Shown: one piece after another, positions 33,000 to 45,188 of the stretch
Layout: the number at the start of each line of letters is the position of its first letter
How positions within the stretch are numbered: the first letter of the stretch is position 1
Notes under the pieces: model-generated
Seen by the model: only the letters and a program-made list of their open reading frames with translations
Told to the model about the DNA's origin: nothing
Databases searched by the model: none
Position numbers and translations under genes: made by a program
Assembly: GCA_014825775.1 (NCBI GenBank)
Contig: MVAQ01000009.1
Span: forward strand, 124,001 to 188,000
Source: Krasilnikovozyma curviuscula
Lineage: Eukaryota > Basidiomycota > Tremellomycetes > Cystofilobasidiales > Mrakiaceae
Reading direction: 5' to 3'
DNA length: 64,000 nucleotides

Positions 33000-35461
33000 T
33001 CATTGAGAGTTCAATGCAGCTCTGAGTCTCTTGGAGATCTCAGGCGAGACTCGCTCGAAGACACCCAACTGTCTGTTCAAGATCTCAGCGTTGGTGACAC
33101 CAGAAATGTGACCAGCGACGTTCTAAGGAAAAAACAAGAGAGAGTATAAGAATCATTAAGGGCAATGCAAATTAATGACAAAGCACTTACGGTAATGAAG
33201 TGGTCTTTGTCGGTATCACTGAAAACTTTCTCCCAAAGCGCACGGGGTTGCTGAAGAAAGTAAGGTCTCTCAGTATCGAGTAAGAGACGACTGGGCACGA
33301 TGATTTGTAGACACTCACTTCGAAGTCCTTCTCTTCAACCTCGGAAGTGTAGAAGAAGGCACCACCCTTCTGCTCTGGGTCGACAGGATCAACAAGGGAG
33401 TTAACGTCGCTGGAGATGGACACCAGACGGCGGGTCAGTAAACGTTGTCATCCCCAAGAAAGTTAACCATAACTCACTATGGTCTCTGTTTGTAAAACAT
33501 TGGCTCAATTGACGATGGGTAGTTTGGAGCGGATCCTCCAGATCCCTGGACAACGAGGTCACCTGCTCTTTGGAAGTTCGATGAGTGGAAGGGGCAGTTG
33601 ACTGGGATTTGCTTGTAGTTGGTTCCAAGACGGTGGCGGTGGGTCTGAGGACATAAAGAAAAGGTACCAACAGTCAGCAACCAGGTCGAAACTGAGCTGG
33701 CGCTGGCGCAACACCACAAACAAGAGTACTCACATCAGGGTATGAGAACAAACGGCTCTGGAGGACTGGATCATTCGATGGCTCCATTCCCGGCAAAAGG
33801 TGGGAAGGAGAGAATGCAACCTGCTCAATCTCCTGGAAGTAGTTCTGTGGGTTCGTCTTGAGGGTGATCTTTCCAATCTGTCTCAGTGGGAACTCCTTCT
33901 GTGGCCAAACTTTGGTCAAATCGTTGACAGAGTACCTGAACTTCTTGGCTTGTTCTGGAGACATGACCTGAACCGAGACGGTCCATGATGGGAAATCACC
34001 CTTGTCGATAGCTTCAAAGAGATCCTGGGTGTTGGAGTCTGGGTTTTCGCCGTCCATCTTTCCAGCTGATGCATTAGTATGGCTTCAGAGTTAAGACATT
34101 GAGTCAGATTTGGGATCAAGGGTAATTGGGGAAACCGATCTTACTTCTCGACTCCCTGGTTTGATCTCACATGGATCTGAATGTAGTTCCAGGCGCCTTT
34201 TGCCGACACCCACTTGAATGTGTGTCCACTATATCCGTGCATTTTCCTGACACTTTTGGGGGTTCCTCTGTCAGACTGGATTAGGAGCAGCAATGCAGCG
34301 TACGTCAGTAACGATCGCTAGCAACGTCACCAACAGTCAAGGCAACACTTACGAAGAGAATCATAACCTGGTGAATTGATTCAGGGTTAAGAGACAGATA
34401 GTCCCAGAATGCGTTGGCATCTTTCAGGTTGGTTTGTGGGTTTCTCTTTTGAGTGTGGATGAAGAGAGGGAACTTGGCTGGATCTCTCAAAAAGACTGTG
34501 TAAAGGAGAAACATGAGAGACATCAAGGATGGTCAGACAATGTTTATATAGTTATTAAATTGGTGAACACCTTCCACAAGGGAAAGTCGACGTGGTTTAC
34601 TAACAGACAGGTGTCTGCGTTGATGAAGAGAGCGTTGATGAAGAGATGAAGTCAGTTCACCGTTAAAGTTCCACGCCAAGTGCTCTTGATGACTTACATT
34701 GTTGAAAACCCAATCCAAAATTCCTTCTTCAGTCTTGATCTTGATTGCGAAACCACGGGGATCTCTCGCGGTATCGGACGATCCGGATTCACCACCGACG
34801 GTCGAGAATCTGATGGTCAGAGGAGCTTTGGCACCCACTTTCCCGAATAGCTGAGCACAAGTCAAATCTGAGGCATCGTGGGTAGTTTCATACTCTCCGT
34901 GAGCACCTTGACCCTTCGCATGGACGACACTGAGAACACGAAGTACAGAGATGCATCAGCAACACATCTGGCTTTGAGTGTTGACGGTAGTACAGACTCA
35001 CCGCTCTGCGATTCTCTCTCTATCGAAGTGAGCAAGAGAGTCAAGAAGGTGGAAATCTGTAAAACGTCGGACACACCGCGCGGTTGACCATTCGAGAGGT
35101 CAGTATCCACATATCGAACTCTAGGAACCTGATGATACACACCTTGCAAGAGCAAAGGACCTTGTGGGCCAGCTCGTTGAGCAGCAAACGGAGAAATCTG
35201 AGGTACACCGTTGCTGTCTGTATTTTTTTAGTCGCCGTGTTCGATTAGGCGCCGTGAATCAGTCAATGAAAGTGAATGACCGAACTAAGGAAGTGTACTA
35301 CTCACCGGTGTAGAGTGTTCCTTTCTGCATTGAAGAGGGAAAGGAAATTCATTACTCAGTATCGATCGGTTTGCTTTCCAAAATCGTTAAGACGTCATCT
35401 CCAGCAAAGGAGGACGACCAAAAAGGAGACTACCCACAGTGGGTGGGACGAGAGAAGACAT
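33000..35461 (-). CDS. Heme catalase, small-subunit (clade 3) type
   Basis: Decomposes hydrogen peroxide. The N-terminus spliced from short exons reads [19 protein letters not shown] and then [20 protein letters not shown]. The active-site region [14 protein letters not shown] holds the catalytic His; [21 protein letters not shown] follows, and [17 protein letters not shown] carries the proximal heme-ligand Tyr. QMPVNCP-like ([10 protein letters not shown]) and [10 protein letters not shown] confirm the family, and the C-terminus is [19 protein letters not shown]. Length (about 500 residues) fits small-subunit catalases without the flavodoxin-like tail. It has no PTS1 tripeptide, so a cytosolic location is inferred. 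At least ten introns. Confidence 0.92.
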
Positions 35462-36005
35462 TGCAGGTGGTTATAGTTGAGATGTCAAAGTGAGATGGTA
35501 ATGGGTAGAGTTGACGAAACCGCCAGCAGCTGATTGGGTTGGGTCAGCTCCAGCCACAGGTCAAATGACGTTTTGGTCTGCGACGATACCGGAAGGTCCC
35601 GATTTTCTTGCGAAACAGGGAACTCTGCTCCACGAAAGGAGGGTAAAATTAGCTACATTCACAATAGACCAGCTTCACATCCGGGATGCGACGAAAAAGC
35701 AAGTCCAAACCACAAATCTCTGTATTCGCTCGCGGCCCTGCTCGGATTGGAATTCCATCTTTCCCCAAAGCAAGGCAAGGACAACATAATAAAAAATTCT
35801 CATGTATTTCCCAATGGCTGTGCTATTTAAGAACGAAACGTTATTTATGTGATGCTGTCCAATAACCGATATATTGCACAAGTGAGGTACGAAGAAGAAA
35901 ACAAAGAGTGTCGCCTTGGTTGTTCGTAAATTAAGCGCAGAAATTCTACAGGACTTAGAGACCTCAGGTATTCTGCCAGATAGAAGTGGATGGATTGGAT
36001 TTGTT
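35462..36005. promoter_or_regulatory. Catalase upstream region
   Basis: Between the catalase start and the stop of the next minus-strand gene. Presumably includes the catalase promoter. I recognise no stress-response element with confidence. Confidence 0.4.
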
Positions 36006-37800
36006 TTAAAGTAGCTGAATGCGACCTTTCTCAGTTGAAAAACTAATGTCAGCGGCAGCCTGTTCACTTTCCCTGCTGCCTTCCGGATCAATCTCATCCT
36101 TCAACGTGTGCAAGCCATACAGGCGGCAGCTTGTGTCATTGGTACATTGCAAGTCAGTGTGATTTTCAGAATCAGAATGAGATGCTACTGTGTTACTCAC
36201 AATAACGCAAATGCGATAATCCAACCGACATAGTAGCATGTATTGCTCAAGGCAGCCAAGTAGCTCACATGACCAGAAGAAGTATCAATCAATCTTCCCC
36301 CTTTAACAGTGAAGACCATGATGGAGTCTATGCCATACAAATGTGTGTCAGAAGTATAATCGGCATGTCGATTATGATTATGGAAAACAAGCTAACAATA
36401 CCAGGCAGTCAGCAGGACGGTGGTGGAAGCAGTGATGCATGGGAGAGTAGGTGGCTCCATGAAACTGAGGATGTCAGAAGAGTAGACAGCGAGAGAGACG
36501 AAAGATGTGAACGCCAAGTAAGCGGATGGGAAAGCTAAGAAACGAGATGGTTAGATCATGCTGTCGTCGCAGTTCGAACCACGCTAAATGACAAACCTTT
36601 GACTTTGAATGCAAGATAAGTTGTTGAGACAAAGATGCAGAGGATACCACCGAGCATTAACCCCAGGAATATGGATCCCTAGGACGCTTTCAGATCTCAG
36701 AACCTGTCGACGTCATAAACACCTGTGTCGAGAGCAACGCACCTCAGTAACTGGTCTCTCGACTCTCTCACACAGCTCTTCAATATTTTCATCCTCCAAA
36801 ACCAATCCTTGAAAGACCAAGTTTCCTTTTTCGCTCTGACTTTCATGTCCTTCCCTCGTAGCGTACCTCAAGTGGATAGGAGGCTGGACCTCTTCTGGTG
36901 CAACGGATGGGTAAAGGATGGTAGCAATGAATAGGATCGAGAAAAAGATGGTGTTGAGTCCAGTGAGGATCTGAGTGGGTGTCGCATCTTTGAAGAGGGA
37001 AGAAAGGGTGAACGTTTTGAAAAGTTGGTCCTGAGGGGGAGCGGCAAAGGAAGGGAGCATTAGCAAAATCAGCGGAGGATCTTGTATCGTTCTATCTCCC
37101 TTCAGAGATAAGTCGACAAGAGATACCCCTTTCTCATGACAAGGGTCAATCGACCCACGCGCGCAACGATCCCCACGAAACGATTGCTGTCAAAACTCAA
37201 ACAGTACTCACACTCCAGCCCCACAACCAAGCTGCAGTCCATGAAACCTCAACATACCAGCATCTCAGTTCACTTCCTTTGGTAGCCTCATTACCCAACA
37301 CTGTAACGATGCAAACGAGAAAAAAAAAGGTCAGCCGTGCGCCGCCCACCGGGAGTGTTTCAAAGCGACACTGTGAATGAGTGATTGAGAGCAAGGGCAC
37401 ATACTGTCTTCAAGGCGATATAGATATATCCAAAGCATAGTCAAGCCTTCATTTTATTAATTCAAGAGCGTTCAACAACCAGAAAAAACGTGAAACAGGG
37501 TCAGTTCGAGTACTCCGACAGTTGAATGTGAGAGGAAGGAAACAAAACAACCTGCTCCTTACCAGCGAGAAACAACAGGTCAACTTCGGTCTCATTGTAA
37601 TACCTGCTCCCCAGAATTACAGCTAGAGCGAAGGAGCAAAGTGGGATGAGGAAGTGCAAGGTGTTTCGGAGAGCGGCTGGAAAACGAGGAGGAGGAGGGG
37701 ACTGCTCAAGGAACGTAGGGCGGGGCATGAAGAATCTATTGGGCGATGAGATGACTCTGCTGCTGGGTGTGAACTTTTGAGGAGTGTTTCTTATGTACAC
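36006..37800 (-). CDS. Uncharacterised multispanning membrane protein
   Basis: Family not recognised. Splicing gives a protein of roughly 360 residues with about seven or eight hydrophobic segments. These include TLHFLIPLCSFALAVILG, LFLAGLTMLWIYLY, VEVSWTAAWLWGW, GLNTIFFSILFIATIL, SIFLGLMLGGILCIFVS, YLAFTSFVSLAVY and YYVGWIIAFALF. A hydrophilic loop of about 50 residues (EEVQPPIHLRYATREGHESQ..) lies between the fourth and fifth. The C-terminus is soluble and acidic (LKDEIDPEGSRESEQAA..GRIQLL). The first intron joins LFLAG to LTMLW in phase, and the last joins FALF to CRLYGLH. The start could be the Met at 37728 instead. Neighbours are catalase and SLP2, which give no clear functional hint. 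Confidence 0.65.
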
Positions 37801-38029
37801 GAAAGACCTTGACGGTTTGGAGCTACCAAGTCGTCGTCGTCGACCAGACAGAGGGGCAAGCTGCGAGTTGGGATCTGAGTTTGAATGCGAAGGTTAGGGG
37901 TCAAAGCGTGAACCGCAACGGTTTAATTTGTCTGTCGGTACTTGCTGGAAGAGTCTCAATCAGTATTTTGCTCGGGATAGCAGACCAGAGAAGTGAGAGC
38001 ATCAGATATCATCCAAGCGACCAAATACT

Positions 38030-39609
38030 CTAATCCTTCTTCTTCTCCACCGTGGCGAACTGCTTGACGACATCGCCCGCCGAAGAACCAGCAGATCCCG
38101 GGCTCGACTGAACTGTCTTATAGATTCCGAGCGCCTGGGTGATCATTGAAGCGGCGCTGCCCATGTCAGCGGGGACAACGATCGTATTGCTGTCCTTTGT
38201 GATCTTCGAGAACGCCTCAACCCATTTTTCGGCTACCCTTAGCGCAACAGCATTCTCTCCTCCTTCCGATCGAATAGCTTCACCAACTATCTTCAGTGCT
38301 TTTGCTTGGGCTTCAGCGCGCAGTGTCGTAGCTATGATTATTCCAAAACAGGGTTGTACTGTCAGCGCGTGGAAGGGTATCACTCGGCGAACATCGTGAA
38401 ATGCCTTCGTACCTTGAGCTTCACCAGTAGCGACATTCACAAACTCAGCTTGCCTAGCTTCAGATCGAAGGATAGCAGACTGCTTTTCTCCCTCTGCTTC
38501 CAAGATATTCGCTCTTTTGCTTCGCTCCGCTGAGACTTGCTGATGCATTGACTCGACCACTCGAGTGGGCGCATTGATGTCTTTGATTTCATCTGAAAAA
38601 CCAAAAATCATTTATTAGTGGACGACTAAACGATCGGCAATGAGAACGAACATCTCAGGCACTCAACACCCCATACCCGACTCGCCGAGTTGATAGCCTC
38701 CGTGATCTGGACGTTAAGGGTTGAACGTTCAGAGAAGGTCTTGTCAAGCGTCAGAGAGCCAACTTCAGATCTCATGCTCGTCATCGCTAGTTGTGCAACC
38801 GACATTTGAGCGTCTTGTATTCCGTAGGCTGCTTTGTAGGGATCATTGATTTTGATGAAGAGAATACTATGCAAAGATTTGTTTTTGAAGAAACCAGCGA
38901 AGTTGGCAAGTGTAGATCATAGTCTGCGGGGAGCAAAACTGCCATCGCCACCTCCCCAAACTGAGAACAAATCACTGCAGTTGACTTACCCATCAATACT
39001 CAGTGAAACGTTATCAGCAGTCTGAGCGGGAAAATGAAGAATGTGAGCGAGAAATAGCTAAGATATGCAAGACACCTGCAAGTGAAGACGGACGATGGCA
39101 GTTTGACGATCAATTTCAATGGCAGTTTCTTTGAGAGAAAGTCGATATGCTATCCTATCAATAACTGGAATCAAGAACTAGAAAGAAAGGGTAGGTCAGG
39201 GTTGAAAGTTTCTTCTCTGGGTTTTCCCCACGAAGACAGCTCGCTTACATTCAACCCTGGTTCCAAGATGGCGTGAAACTTTCCAAATCGTTCTACTATG
39301 TAGGACTCCTGTTGGCTGACGAAGACGATGCCAGCTAAGAGGTGCAGCGAAAGTGGAAGACGGATGAGCAATCCAACCTATGATCAAACGCCGGTAGAAA
39401 AGACTTCAAAACTCACTGTTAATCGGCAAGGGGAGATAGTTTCCCGATCTTGATGGTCCAGAGGGCCTTCCTATTGAGCTAGCGAACGATCTGGCGTGGG
39501 GGCCAGCTACAAGCGACCTGATGGCAAGGGGAGACACTCTGGAGACAGTCAACGCTGAGCTGGAAAGCAGAGACCTAGCTGCTATCGACCTAGCTAGAGA
39601 CGAAGACAT
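38030..39609 (-). CDS. SLP2: Mitochondrial stomatin-like protein 2 (SPFH/band 7)
   Basis: Inner-membrane scaffold of the SPFH family, which organises cardiolipin-rich domains and proteases. The N-terminus MSSSLARSIAARSLLSSSAL is a typical mitochondrial presequence. The SPFH core reads VSQQESYIVERFGKFHAILEPGLN, then FLIPVIDRIAYRLSLKE, IDRQTAIVRLH and TADNVSLSIDGILF. Next come INDPYKAAYGI, MRSEVGSLTLDKTFSERSTLN and EIKDINAPTRVVESMHQQVSAE. The C-terminus (EKWVEAFSKITKDSNTIVVP, ending VEKKKD) is conserved in SLP2. Start at 39609 preferred; an in-frame Met 24 codons upstream exists. Divergent from RPP1 with 143 bp between starts. Confidence 0.93.
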
Positions 39610-39752
39610 GTTATCCCAGTCACAGCAACCTGTTGAGATCAAGTTTGAAAATCTAGAAAGAAATGGAGTCGGCTGCAACAAAGCGCTTTCGTGGCGCCGG
39701 CAGGAGGAGTAGGTTCCCTCGACCTTGCACTACAAATTCCTAATAGGCCGCG

Positions 39753-41099
39753 ATGTATTACGATCTACACATCTGTTTCCCATCCTCATCGTCATCCCAT
39801 CTAAATCAGCAGCTCCAGCCAAAGAAAAACAAGAAGAACAAGGGAGGGGCAAATGCGACAGCAGAGGCAGAAGCTGAACTGAAGCTGAAGCACAAGCGGG
39901 ACTGCTGGTTTGGGGTATCATCAGATGATAAAGAGAAGTTTCAGGATGTGTGTAGAATGGAAAGGCATAGTAAGTTCACAGCTTCGTGACCCTTATATCT
40001 AATTGTCAAACGAAGAATTTTTGTTGAATGTGTTTTCGCTTCACAAGTGGGATATTCGTTGATCTCTTTCACACAGACAGCATATACTGCTATAGAAGGT
40101 TCCAATCACCTAAATCCATTTGAGAATGGTATTCCTTGGCCAGACCTTGACCCTCGAACGAGCACCTCAACAAGCTCGTCGCCATTCGGTGGAAAGAAAC
40201 TCCTTCAGATGAGTAGGTTGCATATTGTCATAGATAATGGAAGCTTAAGTCAGGGGTCAGGATTGGTGAGCTCTCGTCTGTGATATTGGGTGTGAAGAGT
40301 TTTCTGACCTATTGTTTTGGCGCAGACATCGTCGAATACTCAGCTTCTCAACGGGTATGACATTTTATCTGTCCAACCAACCACAAAGGAGACGTTCGCA
40401 GCTGCCTGTCTAACTCTATCATCTCCTGGTCCTAATCAGGTAAGGTGACCCGTGATTCTGCCATTCTCGTCGTAAATCGCTGAACGTTGTTTTCATTTCC
40501 CTGTTAATTTTGCGGTTAAGGTCAACATTATCACACTTCCAGCGTCTACATCATCCCGCCCACCATTTTACTTGATACGGAAGCAGGTACTACAAGCGCT
40601 TCGGTCTGGCTGCGTTTTCGAACTCATATACTCCCACCTTCTACCGATGTCCCTGAACCCAACAGTCAATGAAGCAAACGCACGACGCAATACCATCTCA
40701 TATGCTCGTGATCTGATACGGATAACAAAGGGGAAGGGCATTATCTTATCATCGGGAGCGAGTGGGTGGGGCATGGCGAGAGGTCCGGAGGATGTTATTG
40801 CGCTCGCAGTCGGGTTGTTTGGAATGCCTGCAAATTTGGCATACAAAGCTGTCACAGAAACGCCAAGGAAGGTTGTATTGCGAGCTCGTGAGTTTTCCCT
40901 CTTTCAATCGCTCGCCTCTAAATTGTTCAACTTTGTTAATTTCTTCGTGTCCTTGGTTCGTGTAGAGGCGCGAAAGACGTATCGTGGCATCCTCAGTGCG
41001 CCGAGACTGGTGGACATGACAGACGATGAAGAAGAAGACGACGCTGCTGATGACAGGATGGAGGACGTGCAGAAGACACAGGTTAAGGAAAGTCAATGA
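39753..41099 (+). CDS. RPP1: RNase P/MRP protein subunit RPP1 (Rpp30)
   Basis: Protein subunit shared by nuclear RNase P (tRNA 5' maturation) and RNase MRP; TIM-barrel of the PHP-like p30 family. It begins MYYDLHICFP, the standard start, then has a lysine/alanine-rich insertion. A first intron joins MERH to MGYSLISFTQTAYTAIEG (family form LGYSTIAFNYTV). Downstream: SRLHIVIDN, YDILSVQPTTKETFAAAC, VNIITLPASTSSRPPF, CVFELIYSHLL and RRNTISYARDLIRITKGKG. ILSSGASGWGMARGPEDV follows, all diagnostic. It ends in an acidic tail DDEEEDDAADD..KESQ. The stop is 61 bp from the stop of the convergent Zn2Cys6 gene. Confidence 0.92.
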
Positions 41100-41160
41100 A
41101 ATCGATACATAAGCTGTTTTAGAACAAGGAAAGGGCATTGTACATGAGAAGCGAAGGATT

Positions 41161-44100
41161 TTATTGGGTTGGACCTTCTCCGGATGAGATTGCAGAAATG
41201 AGCGCATTGAGGAAGGCGACGTCCCTGGATGAAGACACGATGGGTAAGGAAGCAAGTGGGATGAGGGAGATAGAAGCACTCACTTTTCATTTCCAACACC
41301 GGGGTCGGCTTGAAATGCGTTTGGCCAGGGAATGTTGAATACTGATTCACCATTGCCTGGGAACTGAGGCATGAGCGTTTCATTTGTTGGAGTACCGTAA
41401 CCCGATCCAGGGTCGAAAAGAGGAATGTCAGGATGCCCAGCCAGAAGATGACTTGCTGCGTTGGGCTGCATTGGAGTGGAATGCGATTGGTGGAAGGGAT
41501 GGTTGATGGAATGAGACGACATGTTGGCTGCTGACTGAGACCATGGACTTGGGCTTGGTTCCACAGGTGTCGGTACGCCACCAGCGGCGTTCTTCGCTTG
41601 AGCAAAAGAGTGGAGAAGCTGGTCGATTGGATCTGGTTCACCCCATTCAGTTGTTGATGCGGCTGGGTGGCCATGTCGGTTGGTTCCACCCATTAGAGCG
41701 GGTGCTGGCGCTGAAAGGAGGCGAAGGCCACCGGTTGGGCTGGAAGGAGCTGATTCGTTGTCTCGTTCTCTTTGAGTGAACAATTCGACAATAGCAAGTT
41801 CTCGGACGGTAGCTTCTGAAAGTCGCCCTGACGCGTCTGGCGCTCGACCCAGTGCCACTTCGAGCAAATTTCTGATCTCTTGAGCTTCAGGACCGACTGG
41901 TTCGAGAAGAAGGGCGACGCCGAGAAGAATATAACTGTTCAAGATCCACTGGAGATATAACATAAACATCATGAGAGTGCAGTGAAGGCAAAGTTGGCAA
42001 TGAAGACTCACGTATGCACCCACGCTCATTTTGAAGTTCGAAGGCTTGTTCAACTCGAAATCTCTTCTTCCTAGTATATCAGCTTTCGCAGCTGCAACCG
42101 CAGCAGCTTTACTATAGGCAAATTGATCTGATCCACCTCTGCGTAGGATATAAGGACTGCAAGAACAGACAAGTGAGTAAGGAGCGTATGTTCGAAATGT
42201 CTGTGAGGTTGGACTCACCGATGCATGATGATTCGAGTGTGATAGAATTCAGAAGCCAACATCTGGCGGTGGAATGGGAGATATGGATACATAGAGTCCA
42301 AGGATCTTTTCATTTTGTTTTGTTTTCCAAAGGGAGATGATCAGTTTGGAAACGTTGTGTGGTTCGGAGACTCAACTCACTTGTCGGCATCTACCAAGCG
42401 AAAGTAAAGGGGGAGACTATCTGCCCAAGCAATAAGCTCAGCATCAACTTCAATGACTGTGCTGTAAGGTGGTGGCTTGAGGGCAAAAACCTTCTCGGAG
42501 ATCATGCCCATGATTCTAGACAAGTCGTGTCTGTCGAGTTGTCGAGAGGGAAGCAATTGGAGGGCGGTCAGCATCCTCTGCAATAGATGATTGCAACAAT
42601 AACATACCGAAGGATGACGTGAGTCATTACAGTTGGTTGACTTAGTGGTTTGCCTTCGAATGGGTAGTTACCGGACTCAAGATCACTGTCGTCAAGGTTT
42701 GCAGGAGGTTGTGTATCACAAGACAAATCCGAGATTAACGTTGGTCGACCAAGGAGAAGGGAGGTAGTTCGCTCGTGGTGGTAAACATACTAGAAAAGAT
42801 CAACACAGTGGGTCGACGGCGGAAGTAATGAAACAACAATGACCTTCACTCACTGCCCAAAGTCGTCTTCGAAGCTCGATTTCAACCCGGTCTTGGATTC
42901 CAAGTACCTCTCCATCACGGTAAAGACCTTGCTGAATAGCAGTAGTAAGGGGTGTGAATCCTTCAGCTGCCCTTCGAACCAACAGTCTTACCAAGAGGCA
43001 AAGTGTTAAGAACCAACACGTAACAGAGCAGCGAGAGATAGCTTACAAGTATCGCGCAATGAGCAATCCACCCATGACGACGTCGACGTTGTCTCTCTGC
43101 AACGCCCTAGCCATGTTGCTCGCTTTTCTGGCGGAACCATACAGCTTCCTAGACCACTTCTTCCTGTCATCCTCACTGCCCAAAACTTCGAGGGGCACAG
43201 TCAAGGTTGCGATAGCCATAGTGATGAATAAGAGAGGTAGCCATTTAATCATTCCGGAGTCTAGTCTCTTGAGCAGATCGGTCGTTGCTGAAGGTGCGTT
43301 TCGTGGGAAGAAGGTGATGCATCGGCGGTGGAAACCGGGTTCATAGATCTTGTAACGTGTCCAATCGATCTCTCGGAAGTAGTGACCTAAGAGTTCATCT
43401 CGCAGTGCTGGAGGTGGGAGGGAGTCGAGCAAAGAGGTGATGTTGTGGTTGGAAATTCCGGATTCTTCGAGTACGCGAAGCGCGGTGTCAAGAGGTGACT
43501 CTGCGATTGAGAAGCCAGATCGAGGAAGTGTATTACTTGATGGTCCAGATAGTAGAGAAGTTCCCGGTAGCTTTTAGCAGAAGGGCAGGGGCATGAGTTA
43601 CAGGCTGAGGTTGACCAGCGAGCACAATGCCTTACCTGTTCTAGAATTCTCTTCATTCTACCTTCACTAGTGACAGAAGCCATACTACTGGGGCCATAAT
43701 ATCTTCCTCTCTTCATTGTGCCGACTGCTGTTCCATCACCCCCGCTCTCATCATGGCTCGAATGGTGCTCATCATCTATGGCGTTCAGCGGCGAGAAATG
43801 GGATGAAGGCGTGTTACCACTGTTTTGATTGCTGTTATGGGGGTGTAAGTGCAACGAGTTTGTCAGTCCGACGGATGGTGGTGTTGAGACAGCGTGTTGG
43901 TGAATTGTATTTGTTTGGTTGGCGACCGTCTGGAGCAGGTTTTCTATCCTTGCCAGACGGGCTCTGACATCGGCTTCAACACTTTAATAATAGCGATGAG
44001 ACGAAAGTCGCAAAACAGATCGAGGTTGAAAGATTCAAGGACTCACGCGTTAGGATCTTCGACGCCGTTTAGGAATGGTCTGCAAAGGTGAGGTACTTTA

Positions 44101-44810
44101 CGAGCGATACTGTACCAAGAAATAAGAAATGAGTAAGGAACGGTATTTCTGGCCAGAGTTTAGTCAATCTAAGGTAGAGACTCACCATTGGTTGCAAGGC
44201 TAAAATCATGAGGCGCAGCACAACAGCGAATGGCACAAAACTCGTCAGTAACATCATCAATTTCAACGCGTTGACCACTCAGTCGCTATGAGCAGCTCTT
44301 TACCAGCCCCTGCAAGTCCAACGCATGGACAACGTGAGGCTGAATACTAGCTTCACTCCTTTTCACCGGCACCTTAGCCTGAACGGTAAGGGACTCCACT
44401 CACCTCTTGACGGTCACACTGGAACCAAAACAAAGAAAGAAGCAGACAGTGTTAGTCAGTGCAGCTACGCGGACCTGACTTTGATGCGACGAGGCGAGTG
44501 TGAGCCCCTCGTCTTCCCCGGCCAATGAAGAGACACACCTTTTGCTTTCGTCGATTGCACTGCGAAATTATTTCGATGATGGTTCAGCCAAAATATCACA
44601 TCAGTTTTTCGATATGTGATGGAAGCTACTCACTTCTACACATGAGAAATGTACTCTGCTTCGTTTCTCCTTCTCGACAGACGCACTGTTTGTATCGTCG
44701 TCCGTCGCTTTTCTTTTGCCCTTCTTTGTTGGAGCTGGCTTGGACGAGGTACTCGTTGAAGATTCCTGTTTGACATTAGAGCTTGAGGAATCTGTACCGT
44801 ACGAGTCCAT
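41161..44810 (-). CDS. Zn2Cys6 transcription factor with fungal-specific TF domain
   Basis: Nuclear DNA-binding regulator. After a basic Ser/Lys-rich N-terminus (exon 44634-44810) the binuclear zinc cluster is assembled from exon pieces: SRVHFSCVE, then CNRRKQK (44539-44559), CDRQE (44404-44418), PCNQC (44186-44199) and IARKVPHLCRP. That gives C-x2-C-x6-C ... C-x2-C ... C as in basidiomycete CxECRRRKQKCDRxxPCSHC factors. A coiled-coil dimerisation stretch (RARLARIENLL) and a Ser/Asn-rich linker follow. The middle homology region has LPPPALRDELLGHYFREIDW..KIYEPGFHRRC and YPYLPFHRQMLASEFYH. The C-terminus is proline-rich and ends KDVAFLNALISAISSGEGPTQ after a last intron. Target genes unknown. 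Confidence 0.85.
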
Positions 44811-45188
44811 CTCCCCTGATTCTCACAGCAGGTGCAACGTAGTATGGCGTGCAGACGACCACACAGATGGGCGAGCGTGGCGGTTGGTTGATAGGAGAAC
44901 TTCGCTCTTCTTCGGGCGGTGCGAGAAAAATGTCGAACAAATGAACTTTTGAAATATTTTCTGTCCCTTTGACTTTGAATGCCTAGAAATCGGCTAAAAT
45001 AAACTTGGAAGGAGAAGACTGCTCGCAGGATGGACTCTGTTTGGCGAGCGCAATCATTCTTTCGCAGAGACGTCTATCGGTGGGAGACCAACTTTCATTG
45101 CGTGATCCCATGCTTCTTTCTTGCTGTAAGGTTGTTGTGATGAACAAGAGATTATCAAAGCCGAATTGTAGCAAGACATAGATATCTC
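44811..45188. promoter_or_regulatory. Upstream region of the Zn2Cys6 gene
   Basis: Between the transcription-factor start and the YSH1 stop, both on minus. I see no distinctive element. Confidence 0.4.

Noticed and set aside
33000..33002. Stop-codon readthrough of catalase to expose a peroxisomal signal
   Set aside because: TGA is followed by GGG, not CTA, and the downstream frame soon hits another stop (TAG) without an SKL-like end.
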